This document shows positions 9,091 to 16,814 of a stretch of DNA of 64,000 bases, one piece after another (positions within the stretch are counted from its first letter, which is position 1; the number at the start of each line of letters is the position of its first letter). The stretch covers positions 62,001 to 126,000 of the forward strand of contig NZ_SADR02000007.1 in assembly GCF_004010325.2 (NCBI RefSeq), in the 5' to 3' direction. The notes under the pieces were generated by a model. The model saw only the letters and a list, made by a program, of their open reading frames with translations, was not told where the DNA came from and made no database searches. This DNA comes from Mesorhizobium sp. M00.F.Ca.ET.216.01.1.1. GTDB taxonomy: Bacteria; Pseudomonadota; Alphaproteobacteria; Rhizobiales; Rhizobiaceae. Made by a program: the position numbers and the translations under genes.

Positions 9091-10342
9091 TGTTCTTGAC
9101 CCCGACCCAACGCCTTCCCCTGCTCACTGGCGGCTCCAGTTCCCTCGTGGCATCGCGCATGACGTTTGCCACGACGTCAGCTACCCGCTGCAGGGAAACG
9201 GCGTTCTGGCAAGGGTCGACCAGAAACGCCAGGCTGGTCTCGCCTAGCAATGCAGCCGTCGGAAGCCGTCCGGCTGGCCGGAAGCCGGAATCGACGAAAG
9301 CTTTCTCCCGGTAGATTTCCGGACAACTGCCCATGTAACAGGCCACACCACTGGCGTTGATCGCGCTCATAACCCGATCCCGGTTCCAGCCACGTCTTAG
9401 CCGCTCCGGCTGCACGAATGTGTAGAGGCGATACCATGCATGGCGAATGTGCAGTGGTGGCTCGGGTGTTCGCAGGCCCGGCAAGCTTCGAAACGCGTCA
9501 ATCAGCAAGGCGGCGTTTGCGGCTCGCTGAGCCCGCCAGGAGGGAAGTCGCTGCAATTGCCGCAGGCCAATGGCGGCCGCAATCTCCGTCATCCGATAAT
9601 TGGAGCCGAACGTTTCGATAAGCCATCGAAAACCGACCGGATGTACCTTGCCGGACTGCAAGTCATGCGTCTTGCCATGGTCCTTGAAACTCCAGGCCCG
9701 AGCCCAGATGCCGTCGTCGTCCATGGCCAGCAATCCGCCTTCACCGCCTGTGGTGATGATCTTGTCCTGACAAAACGAAAAAGCCGCAATGTGCCCGAAA
9801 CTCCCCGCAGGTCGTCCAGCATATTCCGCTCCGTGTGCCTGGGCGCAGTCTTCAATCACAACAATTCCGTTCTGATTGGCAAGACGCATGATCGGGTCCA
9901 TGTCGGCCGGCCATCCGGCCAGATGAACCACGATGATGGCACGCGTCCGCGGGGTCAGGACCGCCGCAATCGACTCTGCAGTAATAGCCTGGCTCTCCGG
10001 GTCCACGTCAGCGAAGACCGGCACGGCCCCTGCCATCGGGACGCAGGACGCGGAGGCGACGAAGCTCCGCGGCGTCACGATGACTTCATCGCCCGGCTGC
10101 AGGCCGATGGCGTGAAGCGCGACGTCGAGCGCAACTGTGCCGTTGGCAAGCGCAATCGCGTGCCGGCGGCCAAGCAATGCCGCATATGCCTGTTCAAATT
10201 CACGGACCTTGGTTCCGGTCCAGGCATTAACCTTGCCGGATCGAAGAACCTCGACGACATCCTTGATCTGTTCTTCGTCGTATTGAGGCCAGTTGTAGGC
10301 TGTTGTCTGTTCTATGTCTTTTTTGTCGTGCCGGATGTTCAT
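9038..10342 (-). CDS. DegT/DnrJ/EryC1/StrS-family PLP aminotransferase
   Basis: PLP-dependent sugar aminotransferase that converts a keto-sugar nucleotide to an amino sugar. It keeps the catalytic Lys (K194 in SFCQDKIITTGGEGG) and D165 in VIEDCAQAHGA, so it should be a true aminotransferase, unlike the RfbH-like protein at 32449. At 434 residues it is longer than the usual 370-400. The extra C-terminal tail overlaps the next gene by 53 bases, and such long overlaps may reflect a lost stop codon. The keto-sugar donor may come from the CapD/WbpM-like dehydratase at 43734 (inference). Confidence 0.9.
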   Translation of the reverse strand: MNIRHDKKDIEQTTAYNWPQYDEEQIKDVVEVLRSGKVNAWTGTKVREFEQAYAALLGRRHAIALANGTVALDVALHAIGLQPGDEVIVTPRSFVASASCVPMAGAVPVFADVDPESQAITAESIAAVLTPRTRAIIVVHLAGWPADMDPIMRLANQNGIVVIEDCAQAHGAEYAGRPAGSFGHIAAFSFCQDKIITTGGEGGLLAMDDDGIWARAWSFKDHGKTHDLQSGKVHPVGFRWLIETFGSNYRMTEIAAAIGLRQLQRLPSWRAQRAANAALLIDAFRSLPGLRTPEPPLHIRHAWYRLYTFVQPERLRRGWNRDRVMSAINASGVACYMGSCPEIYREKAFVDSGFRPAGRLPTAALLGETSLAFLVDPCQNAVSLQRVADVVANVMRDATRELEPPVSRGRRWVGVKNNARNRIGFVGGQAGRVD

Positions 10343-10365
10343 GTCGGCTCCTGGAAACGGGATGG

Positions 10366-11085
10366 TCAGGGAAGAACTACGCTTCGAACGAGCACGAACG
10401 CTTCCGCGGCTGGACGATGCACCGTGGCGCCGCGAAGTGTCGCGAGCGCCCTTAGCGCCTCGATCGATCGCTCGTGCGGGCTGGCCCGAAGTTGGGAACC
10501 GTAGGCCGCGATCGCCTGCAGCTTCAGGTCCAGGGTGTCAGTGATGTCCACGAAGACGTTGGGATGGAAACCTGGGGTCAGATAGGGCGCATTCCAGTTG
10601 GTCTCAGACAGCGTTTCGTAAGCGAGGACCATCGTCGGATACGCGGCCTGATGTGGTCGCGCTGCCACCATGACCGACTGAAAGATCAACTGGTGATCGA
10701 TGTGCACGTCACCCACAAAGGGCACCAGAACCGTAGTGGGCTCGGTTCGGACGACGGCTTCCCGCAGCACGGCATTGAGGGCGTGACGCGGCGTTTCGAC
10801 GAGATGGGCCGCGGGCAGATCAAGCCACAGCGTCTCTTTGACACCGAGAATAGCGTGGGCCTGCTCAGCTTCGGAGCGGACTCTGGCGACATGCGATGCG
10901 GAAAACTCCGGCGGTCGCCCCGTTGTGACGACTGCAACGGTTACCTCGTGTCCGGCCCTTGCGAGCCTGGCAATGGTGCCGCCGGCGCCAAGAGTCTCGT
11001 CGTCGGGGTGAGGCGCAATCACCAGAGTGCGCCCGAAGACCTCCAGCCTGCTGGATTTGAAAGAATCAGCACGAAGTTGTTCCAT
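10366..11085 (-). CDS. PIG-L family deacetylase
   Basis: Zinc-dependent N-deacetylase of the PIG-L/LmbE family. The metal-binding motif is APHPDDETLGAGG (H26, D29), with a second His pair in VGDVHIDHQ near residue 129. The 239-residue length is normal. These enzymes remove acetyl groups from GlcNAc-type sugars or related amines. It lies 23 bases upstream of the aminotransferase gene and forms part of the same minus-strand operon. It may expose an amino group for formylation or ligation by the neighbouring enzymes (inference). The start at 11085 has GAGGGCG upstream. Confidence 0.9.
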   Translation of the reverse strand: MEQLRADSFKSSRLEVFGRTLVIAPHPDDETLGAGGTIARLARAGHEVTVAVVTTGRPPEFSASHVARVRSEAEQAHAILGVKETLWLDLPAAHLVETPRHALNAVLREAVVRTEPTTVLVPFVGDVHIDHQLIFQSVMVAARPHQAAYPTMVLAYETLSETNWNAPYLTPGFHPNVFVDITDTLDLKLQAIAAYGSQLRASPHERSIEALRALATLRGATVHRPAAEAFVLVRSVVLP

Positions 11086-11432
11086 ACGCCCTCACGCCAG
11101 CCCCTGCTGTTGCCGTGCTGATCCTGGGCCAGCCGGCGACGCCCGCAAAGGCGCGCGAAGCGCAGATCGTGTCAGTAAAAGCCCTCGACCGCTGCGGATT
11201 TTGCGCGGCAAGAGCATCGGATCCAAAGTGGGATCCGATTTGGAAAATCCGCTGCTCAAACAAAAGGCAGGGCGACGGCACGGTTCAACCTGAGCGTCTG
11301 ACACTCCCGGCAGTCGCGCGTTCAACTGGACGTCATGCGCTGGTGTGGTGGATTTGAGGTTCCTGCTATTTTCACCACGTCAGCGTTCAGGAGCTTCAAT
11401 CCAAAATCACACTAGATTTCGGATTCGCCACG
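11086..11432. other. Intergenic region with a palindromic element
   Basis: A 347-base gap inside the minus-strand run. It holds the GGATCC palindrome listed separately and no convincing gene. It may separate two transcripts. Confidence 0.5.
11216..11239. repeat. Perfect 9-base inverted repeat, rhizobial intergenic-repeat type
   Basis: ATCGGATCC (11216-11224) and GGATCCGAT (11231-11239) flank a 6-base loop AAAGTG and would form a stable hairpin. The surrounding text (GCGGCAAGAGC...AAAATCCGCTGCTC) resembles the short palindromic repeats scattered between genes in Mesorhizobium genomes; that family assignment is from memory and is tentative. Confidence 0.55.
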
Positions 11433-12317
11433 CTAGGTTTCGCGCAGCACTTCCGCGCTGCTGATTCTCGACGCCACGGTTCGCCGACCAGCAGGGCGAT
11501 GCAGCCAGGCCGTCAGGTCGCGGCCAATCAGGCGACCGAGTTCCTCGACGTCCGGCGCATAGTGATCGGTCAGACGCTGGCGGACGCTGTCGGGGAATGG
11601 GCTGTAACGGATCTCGGTCGCAAACGCGGCGTGTACCTTCCGAAAGAAGGGATTGTCGCGGAATGGAGCCACCACGGATTTTGCCGGGCGGAACAAGCGA
11701 CGCAGTCCCGGGCGCAGCATTGGGGTGCTCTTGTCCTTGACCTTGCCTGGAATGAAGCTGACCGATTGTTCGGCAGGCAGCCCCAGGAAGCTCCTGACCG
11801 TCGCCAGGTGCTGTTCGGGCTCGGTCAGCACCGCCTCGTAAAAGGTAACCAGGATGTGATCCGATGGAAACCGATCGTAGTAGGCCCGCAACTGACGGCC
11901 ATACAATCCGAGACTGACGAACCGCGCATTGCGCGAACTGCGTGGATCAAGGTAGCTCTCAACATCGCGTCCGACCTCACCACGCCGGTACCACATGCAA
12001 TAGTCCGAATATGCGCGTTCGACCGGATTGCGAAGCTGTACCACCAGCTTCACGTCCGGCAGTTTCGAGGCGATGCGGTCGGCTGCTTCAGGGTCTTCCA
12101 GATAGGAATTGGATTTCTCGCCGGCAGTGAGCGTGTCTGCATGCGGCGGAAATTGCGAAAGGTACCAATCGTCTCCCTTGCTGAACTCCCGGCTGAAGTA
12201 ATGCAATTCCGGAGATGGCATGGAGACGAGCGGGTCGGCCTGCAGCGACCTCTGCAACCAGGTTGTTGCGCTCTTGGTTGCGCCGATGATCAGGAAATCG
12301 ATATCTTTCATCAACAC
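11433..12317 (-). CDS. Sulfotransferase domain protein
   Basis: Predicted PAPS-dependent sulfotransferase that adds sulfate to a carbohydrate. The 5'-phosphosulfate loop is IIGATKSATTWL (residues 10-20, with K15), and the 3'-phosphate-binding motif is LRNPVERAYSDYCMW near residue 100. The 294-residue length fits the family. The start is GTG at 12317, with a GAGGGGG ribosome site; an ATG two codons later is possible. PAPS would be supplied by cysD and cysNC at 45978-48796. Together with the second sulfotransferase at 27413, it implies a sulfated polysaccharide or lipid product. Confidence 0.9.
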   Translation of the reverse strand: MLMKDIDFLIIGATKSATTWLQRSLQADPLVSMPSPELHYFSREFSKGDDWYLSQFPPHADTLTAGEKSNSYLEDPEAADRIASKLPDVKLVVQLRNPVERAYSDYCMWYRRGEVGRDVESYLDPRSSRNARFVSLGLYGRQLRAYYDRFPSDHILVTFYEAVLTEPEQHLATVRSFLGLPAEQSVSFIPGKVKDKSTPMLRPGLRRLFRPAKSVVAPFRDNPFFRKVHAAFATEIRYSPFPDSVRQRLTDHYAPDVEELGRLIGRDLTAWLHRPAGRRTVASRISSAEVLRET

Positions 12318-12466
12318 GTAGTGATCCCCCTCTTTCGTATCGCCCTTTGGTGGCCGTCCTAACAGCCACCGTGTGTTCAGCTGAGCAAGCCCGGCGATTC
12401 CCTCACCAACCCAGGTATTTCAGCAATCAGATCACCAGTGTGAATTTGAGATTCTGCAGCTGTCGG

Positions 12467-13384
12467 TCATGAGATGCTTGCTCCAAGCTTGGAATGCACG
12501 CGTGGTTTGCCAGCAGCCTGATCTTGCCTCCATCGAGTAATGTGAATGCACTTGCCGTCGCCGCAACGAACCGTGAATCCCTCCGCGGTGTAACACTGCA
12601 CCTGGCCAGGTATGCCGATATAGCGATGCGAGTCAGGGAATGGCGCCGCCACTTCGACAACAAGCCTGCTCCCTCCGCAGGTCGTGAAGGCGCCTGGATA
12701 AGGCTCGCCCGCGGCGCGGACGAGACGCAGGATCGTTTCAGCCGACTCGCGCCAGTCGATCAGCCCATCGTCGGGTGTCCGTTTGGCGCAATAGGTGGCA
12801 CGATTGTGATCCTGGTCGATCCGTTGTGCCTTGCCCGACTGCACGAGTTTTACCGCTTCCGGCAACATGCGCGCCAAGGCGTCCGTCTGCTTGACGTACA
12901 GGGTCCGAGCTGTCTCGTCGACCGCCACTGCGATCGGCTCCTGAAGCAGGATGGGCCCGGAGTCCACGCCACCGTCTAGCCAGAACAACGATGCGGCAGT
13001 CGACTCCTCACCAAGAAGGATTGTCCAGGGGATCACTGCGCGGCCCCGCATTCGCGGCAGAGGCGAGGGGTGGAAGCCGATATTGCCGATACGGGCAATC
13101 GAACGGAACATGTCGCCGCAAATCTGCGACCAACCTATCACAAGCACCAGATCCGTCTGGAAACGTCGCAGCGCCTCGATCACGGCGGGTCCGTTCACGT
13201 TGGTTGCATAGACGATTTCACTACCGCCCGCCTTGGCTAGCGGTGTGAGATCGACAAAATCGGAATGTCGAGATGCCGCCTCCGGCGCCAGCGTGATCAC
13301 AAGGCCGGGGGCCATCCGGGCCCGAACAAGTGCGTCGAGTGCGATAGCGGAACCTTCGACGGCTCCGACGAATGCGATCCTCAT
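12467..13384 (-). CDS. Formyltransferase family protein (sugar N-formyltransferase candidate)
   Basis: Protein of about 305 residues related to methionyl-tRNA formyltransferase and sugar N-formyltransferases, which use N10-formyltetrahydrofolate. The core reads GFHPSPLPRMRGRAVIPW and then WLDGGVDSGPIL, with the catalytic His and Asp visible. The Asn normally two residues before the His (N-x-H) is Gly here, so activity or subfamily should be checked. The start at 13384 overlaps the stop of the upstream sugar transferase as ATGA. Its place among amino-sugar genes favours a sugar substrate over tRNA. A longer frame beginning at 13561 has no family support. Confidence 0.85.
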   Translation of the reverse strand: MRIAFVGAVEGSAIALDALVRARMAPGLVITLAPEAASRHSDFVDLTPLAKAGGSEIVYATNVNGPAVIEALRRFQTDLVLVIGWSQICGDMFRSIARIGNIGFHPSPLPRMRGRAVIPWTILLGEESTAASLFWLDGGVDSGPILLQEPIAVAVDETARTLYVKQTDALARMLPEAVKLVQSGKAQRIDQDHNRATYCAKRTPDDGLIDWRESAETILRLVRAAGEPYPGAFTTCGGSRLVVEVAAPFPDSHRYIGIPGQVQCYTAEGFTVRCGDGKCIHITRWRQDQAAGKPRVHSKLGASIS

Positions 13385-14073
13385 GGCGCCGCTCTCCTGG
13401 CCAACCGGTCGCCAGCGGCGACACCATCCGAGCGGGCGCGCAGATGAGCCAGTGCCGCCGCGATATGATTTGCTCTTGTCCTTTCGCCGCGCACCAGGGT
13501 TGCCGCGGTCAAGAGCAGGATTCGTGCATCCAGAGCGATGGACCGATGATCGATGTACCAAATGTCGAGCGCCAGCTTTTCGGTGTCGGAAAGCCGGGTA
13601 TTGCCATTGACCTGAGCCCAGCCGGTGAGGCCGGGCCTCACCCGGCAGCGTACCATTCCCAAAGGGCCGAAGGCCGCCATGGTGGCTGGCTGCAGCGGTC
13701 GCGGGCCGACGAAATCCATTTCGCCGGCGAGGATTGCAAGGAATTGTGGAATTTCGTCAAACCGCACGGCGCGAATGAGCCGCGTCAACGCCGTCTCGCG
13801 TTCGACATCAGGCAGGAGCTGCCCGTTGATATCGCGGATGTCATGCATCGTCCGAAATTTGACAAGCGTGAACGAGCGTCCACCGAGGCCGCTGCGCACC
13901 TGGCGAAATAACAGTGGGCGCCCGAGCGAAAACCAGATGAGAGCAGCTGTCATCATTGCCGGCAGAGCGAAGACAAGCAGGGCCAGGAGAGCAGCCGTGC
14001 GTTGCATAATTCTAACGTTCAAAGCCGATCGGGGCGACTGCAACTCCGCGTTCTTTTCTATGCCGGCAATCAT
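13381..14073 (-). CDS. Undecaprenyl-phosphate sugar phosphotransferase (initiating sugar transferase)
   Basis: Bacterial sugar transferase of the PglC/WcaJ C-terminal type. It would start repeat-unit synthesis by moving a sugar-1-phosphate to undecaprenyl phosphate. A single membrane hairpin spans about residues 24-50. The catalytic core follows: RQVRSG, KFRTM, RFDEIPQ (the Asp-Glu dyad), VGPRPL and RPGLTGWAQVNG. At 230 residues it is the short form without the N-terminal four-helix domain. It lies 56 bases downstream of the ExoF-like gene and overlaps the formyltransferase gene by 4 bases, so these are co-transcribed. The C-terminal tail after about residue 200 is Arg/Ala-rich and unusual. 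Confidence 0.93.
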   Translation of the reverse strand: MIAGIEKNAELQSPRSALNVRIMQRTAALLALLVFALPAMMTAALIWFSLGRPLLFRQVRSGLGGRSFTLVKFRTMHDIRDINGQLLPDVERETALTRLIRAVRFDEIPQFLAILAGEMDFVGPRPLQPATMAAFGPLGMVRCRVRPGLTGWAQVNGNTRLSDTEKLALDIWYIDHRSIALDARILLLTAATLVRGERTRANHIAAALAHLRARSDGVAAGDRLARRAAP

Positions 14074-14129
14074 CGTGGCGTTACCCTGGCTTGCGGATCG
14101 AGATGCACACTCACAACTCAGCGCTGCTG

Positions 14130-15407
14130 TCAGGGTTGAGCCACCGGCAGGGCGGCCACCGTCGCATCGTCAGCGCTGCGGATCCGGACCACCAGCACGT
14201 CGGCAGGAGCCAGCACGCTCGTTACCGTTGCCGGTATGTCGACAACGTCGGCGCCGATGCCTCGGCGGATCGTAAAGTCGAGCACGACCTGCTTGTTCTT
14301 GGCCAACTCCTCGGCCGTCATGCTCGACATCAGAACGAGCTGCTGCTCCGTCGTCCGATGTGAAGCAAGATGGGCGGCGAGACTGACGTTATGTGTCTGG
14401 AGGTCGACCAGCGCGTTTACGTGGCGTGTCTGCGAGATCTCGACGAGCCTGCTCTTTAGCAGCCCGATATCCCTTCGTGCCTGGGAAATATTCGTCAACA
14501 CTTGAAGCTGATGGTCTTCCTCCTGGGACATTATGCGTTGAACATTGGATACATCTGTTTGTGTGTTGATGCCGCGCTTGCGCAGCTCCTGCGCTCGCTC
14601 GACATCGGCTTGACCAATCTTGATGGTCTCGTTCGCATTTTCCAGTAGCTGATTGAGCAGCAAGAGCCCTTGCTCCGCCTCTGCTATCTGCGCTGAAAGA
14701 ACCGCCTTTTGCGCCGCAAAGCCTTCAGTGTCGGCCTTCGCTATCCGGCGTTCGACCTCACGTACCGATTCCGCCAGAGGACCGTTTACATAGTCACGCG
14801 CCGTCGCTGGAATGTCTTCGGGCAGAATGTCGCTGCGTTCCGCGAGCTGGGCCGTCAGCCTTGCATAAGCCAACGCCTCGCGGATGATGTTACCTTCGGT
14901 CGTTTCCAGTTCTCCACGCAGGCGCGCGCGCGCCAACACGGGGTCTTCCGCGGGATCCGTGGCGATCTGACCGCCGGCAAGCCCCATTGCTTTCTGCACC
15001 GTGAGCTGCGGCTGGAAGGGGTAGGAGCCGGGCGTCCGGACGTCTCCGACGACGAAAATGGGGCGGTATGCCGCGACGGAGAATCCAAGTTTTGGAACGA
15101 CAAAAATCCGCTGCGCTACATAGCGGCGGTTGAGTTCAGCCAAGGCTTCGGAAACCGTAAGCCCGGCGATTGGCACAGCTCCCAGGAACGGTGCCTGGAT
15201 CGACCCGTCCATGGCGACTGGCAGATCCATCGGCTCTTTGTCATCATCCAGAATATCAAGCTTTACGGTGTCGCCGGGAGCCAGTGGAAAGTCATTCTCC
15301 GAGATTGCCCCCGCCTTGCTTGGCGATAAAATTGATGTTAAAAAAAGCAACGCGATGCAAATAATACACCGCAAGACTTCTATTCTGCTTGAGCTTCGCC
15401 GAAGCAT
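14130..15407 (-). CDS. ExoF-like polysaccharide export protein
   Basis: Outer-membrane/periplasmic polysaccharide export protein, about 425 residues, similar in size and layout to ExoF of rhizobial succinoglycan export. An N-terminal signal sequence (hydrophobic CIICIALLFLTSIL, then a small-residue cleavage region) is followed by the Poly_export domain (PLAPGDTVKLDILD) and a SLBB-like segment (IFVVGDVRTPGSYPF). A long coiled coil covers about residues 170-360. There is no lipobox Cys. I chose the ATG at 15407 because GAGAGGAA is correctly spaced; the ATG at 15413 is too close. It works with the co-polymerase at 16815. Divergent from the glycosyltransferase gene at 15584. Confidence 0.88.
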   Translation of the reverse strand: MLRRSSSRIEVLRCIICIALLFLTSILSPSKAGAISENDFPLAPGDTVKLDILDDDKEPMDLPVAMDGSIQAPFLGAVPIAGLTVSEALAELNRRYVAQRIFVVPKLGFSVAAYRPIFVVGDVRTPGSYPFQPQLTVQKAMGLAGGQIATDPAEDPVLARARLRGELETTEGNIIREALAYARLTAQLAERSDILPEDIPATARDYVNGPLAESVREVERRIAKADTEGFAAQKAVLSAQIAEAEQGLLLLNQLLENANETIKIGQADVERAQELRKRGINTQTDVSNVQRIMSQEEDHQLQVLTNISQARRDIGLLKSRLVEISQTRHVNALVDLQTHNVSLAAHLASHRTTEQQLVLMSSMTAEELAKNKQVVLDFTIRRGIGADVVDIPATVTSVLAPADVLVVRIRSADDATVAALPVAQP

Positions 15408-15583
15408 GATCATTTCCTCTCGGAAAAACAAGATGAACTTGAAGATTTTACTTGATTTACACGTAAGTGCGTGTCACCACTATGATGGACTGCGAGCAGT
15501 ATCGAGACTCTCCGACTGCTGGTCCGGGCGGCGGTCGGGTTCGAACCCGGCATTCGCCGACAGGAACTGAGAGATGTAACCCT

Positions 15584-16771
15584 ATGGTGCGAGAAGCCGA
15601 TATCGGTGCTCTTTCCCGGAAGATGGGTCCGTACAAGGTTGCCGTCGTCTGCAGCTACACCATCTCGCTGGTGAACTTCAGGTTCCGCCTGCTCCAGGCG
15701 ATGGTGCGGAACGGGCACGAGGTCGTCGCGTTTGGGCCCGAGTACCATCAGCCGACTGTCGATGCGTTGGCCGATATCGGGGTTGCCTTCGTGCGCATCC
15801 CGATGGCCAGAGCCGGCCTCAACCCCATCCAGGATCTGTGGACGCTGGCTGCGCTCTGGTCGGCATTTCGCAAGTTCGAACCGGACGTGGTCCTCAGCTA
15901 TACGATGAAGCCGATCATCTATGGGCTTGCGGCCGCGCGGCTGTCCGGCGTGAGGCAGCGTCATGCACTTATTACCGGGCTCGGCTACATCTTCGGTGAC
16001 AATGCCAACAACCCGCGCCTCTCGCTGATCCGGCGAATGGTCACCTGGATGTACCGCATTGCCTTGCACGGGGGCGGCCGGGTGTTCGTCTATAACGAGG
16101 CCGACGCCTCCGACGTTCGTTCCGGTCGAATGGTCAGCGACTTTGCCCGAATAGTCCCTGTGCCAGGATCCGGCATCGACTTCGATCGCTTCACCGCTTT
16201 CGATGTGCCAGCCGGAGACCCGGTGTTCCTGATGGTGACTCGCCTGATCCGGGAGAAAGGCGTCTTCGAATTCATCGAGGCCGCGCGGTCTTTGCGGTTG
16301 CTGTACCCCAGGGCTCGGTTTCACATCCTTGGCCCGATTGATCCAAGTCCGCTGGCGGTTTCGCGAGACGAGTTGGATCGCTGGGCGGCCAAGGGAGTAA
16401 TTGACTATCTTGGGGAGACCCTGGACGTCCGGCCTTACCTTTCGGCGTCTACGGTTTTTGTCCTGCCGTCCTACTATCGCGAAGGCATTCCCCGCAGCAT
16501 CATGGAGGCAATGGCGACTGGCCGGGCCATCATCACCACGGACACACCCGGCTGCCGGGACACGGTAATCGAGGGAGAGAATGGTTTCATCGTGCCGCCG
16601 CGTGATCCGGTAGGGCTTGCTGCTGCGATGAAGCGCTTCATCGACGACCCGGCACTTGCCGAACGAATGGGGCAGCGCTCGCTTGAGATCGCACGTACCC
16701 GTTTTGACGCGAGAGCCGTGAACCAGCTCCTTCTGCGGGAGATGATGCTCTTGAAGACGACTGACGCCTGA
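15584..16771 (+). CDS. GT4-family glycosyltransferase, CapM/WbdM-like
   Basis: GT-B fold glycosyltransferase of about 395 residues. The N-terminal pattern VCSYTISLVNFRFRLLQAM and the LSYTMKPIIYG segment resemble the CapM-like GT4 subgroup. The donor site has RLIREKGVFEFIEAA and the E-x7-E motif in REGIPRSIMEAMATG. It should add a sugar to the growing lipid-linked repeat unit on the cytoplasmic side. The start is placed at the ATG at 15584; the upstream extension to 15467 is poor in family features, and a start at 15623 (MGPYKVAVV) is also possible. It is divergent from the ExoF-like gene and convergent with the co-polymerase gene. Confidence 0.9.
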   Translation: MVREADIGALSRKMGPYKVAVVCSYTISLVNFRFRLLQAMVRNGHEVVAFGPEYHQPTVDALADIGVAFVRIPMARAGLNPIQDLWTLAALWSAFRKFEPDVVLSYTMKPIIYGLAAARLSGVRQRHALITGLGYIFGDNANNPRLSLIRRMVTWMYRIALHGGGRVFVYNEADASDVRSGRMVSDFARIVPVPGSGIDFDRFTAFDVPAGDPVFLMVTRLIREKGVFEFIEAARSLRLLYPRARFHILGPIDPSPLAVSRDELDRWAAKGVIDYLGETLDVRPYLSASTVFVLPSYYREGIPRSIMEAMATGRAIITTDTPGCRDTVIEGENGFIVPPRDPVGLAAAMKRFIDDPALAERMGQRSLEIARTRFDARAVNQLLLREMMLLKTTDA

Positions 16772-16814
16772 TGATGTCCGCATTGTCTCTTCCGATTTCC
16801 ACAGCCGATGAGAG

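Noticed and set aside
11499..12362. A 287-codon open frame antisense to the sulfotransferase at 11433
   Set aside because: No domain, and the opposite frame has both PAPS-binding motifs.
15410..16783. A 457-codon open frame antisense to the glycosyltransferase at 15584
   Set aside because: Same type of shadow. The plus-strand frame has complete GT4 motifs.
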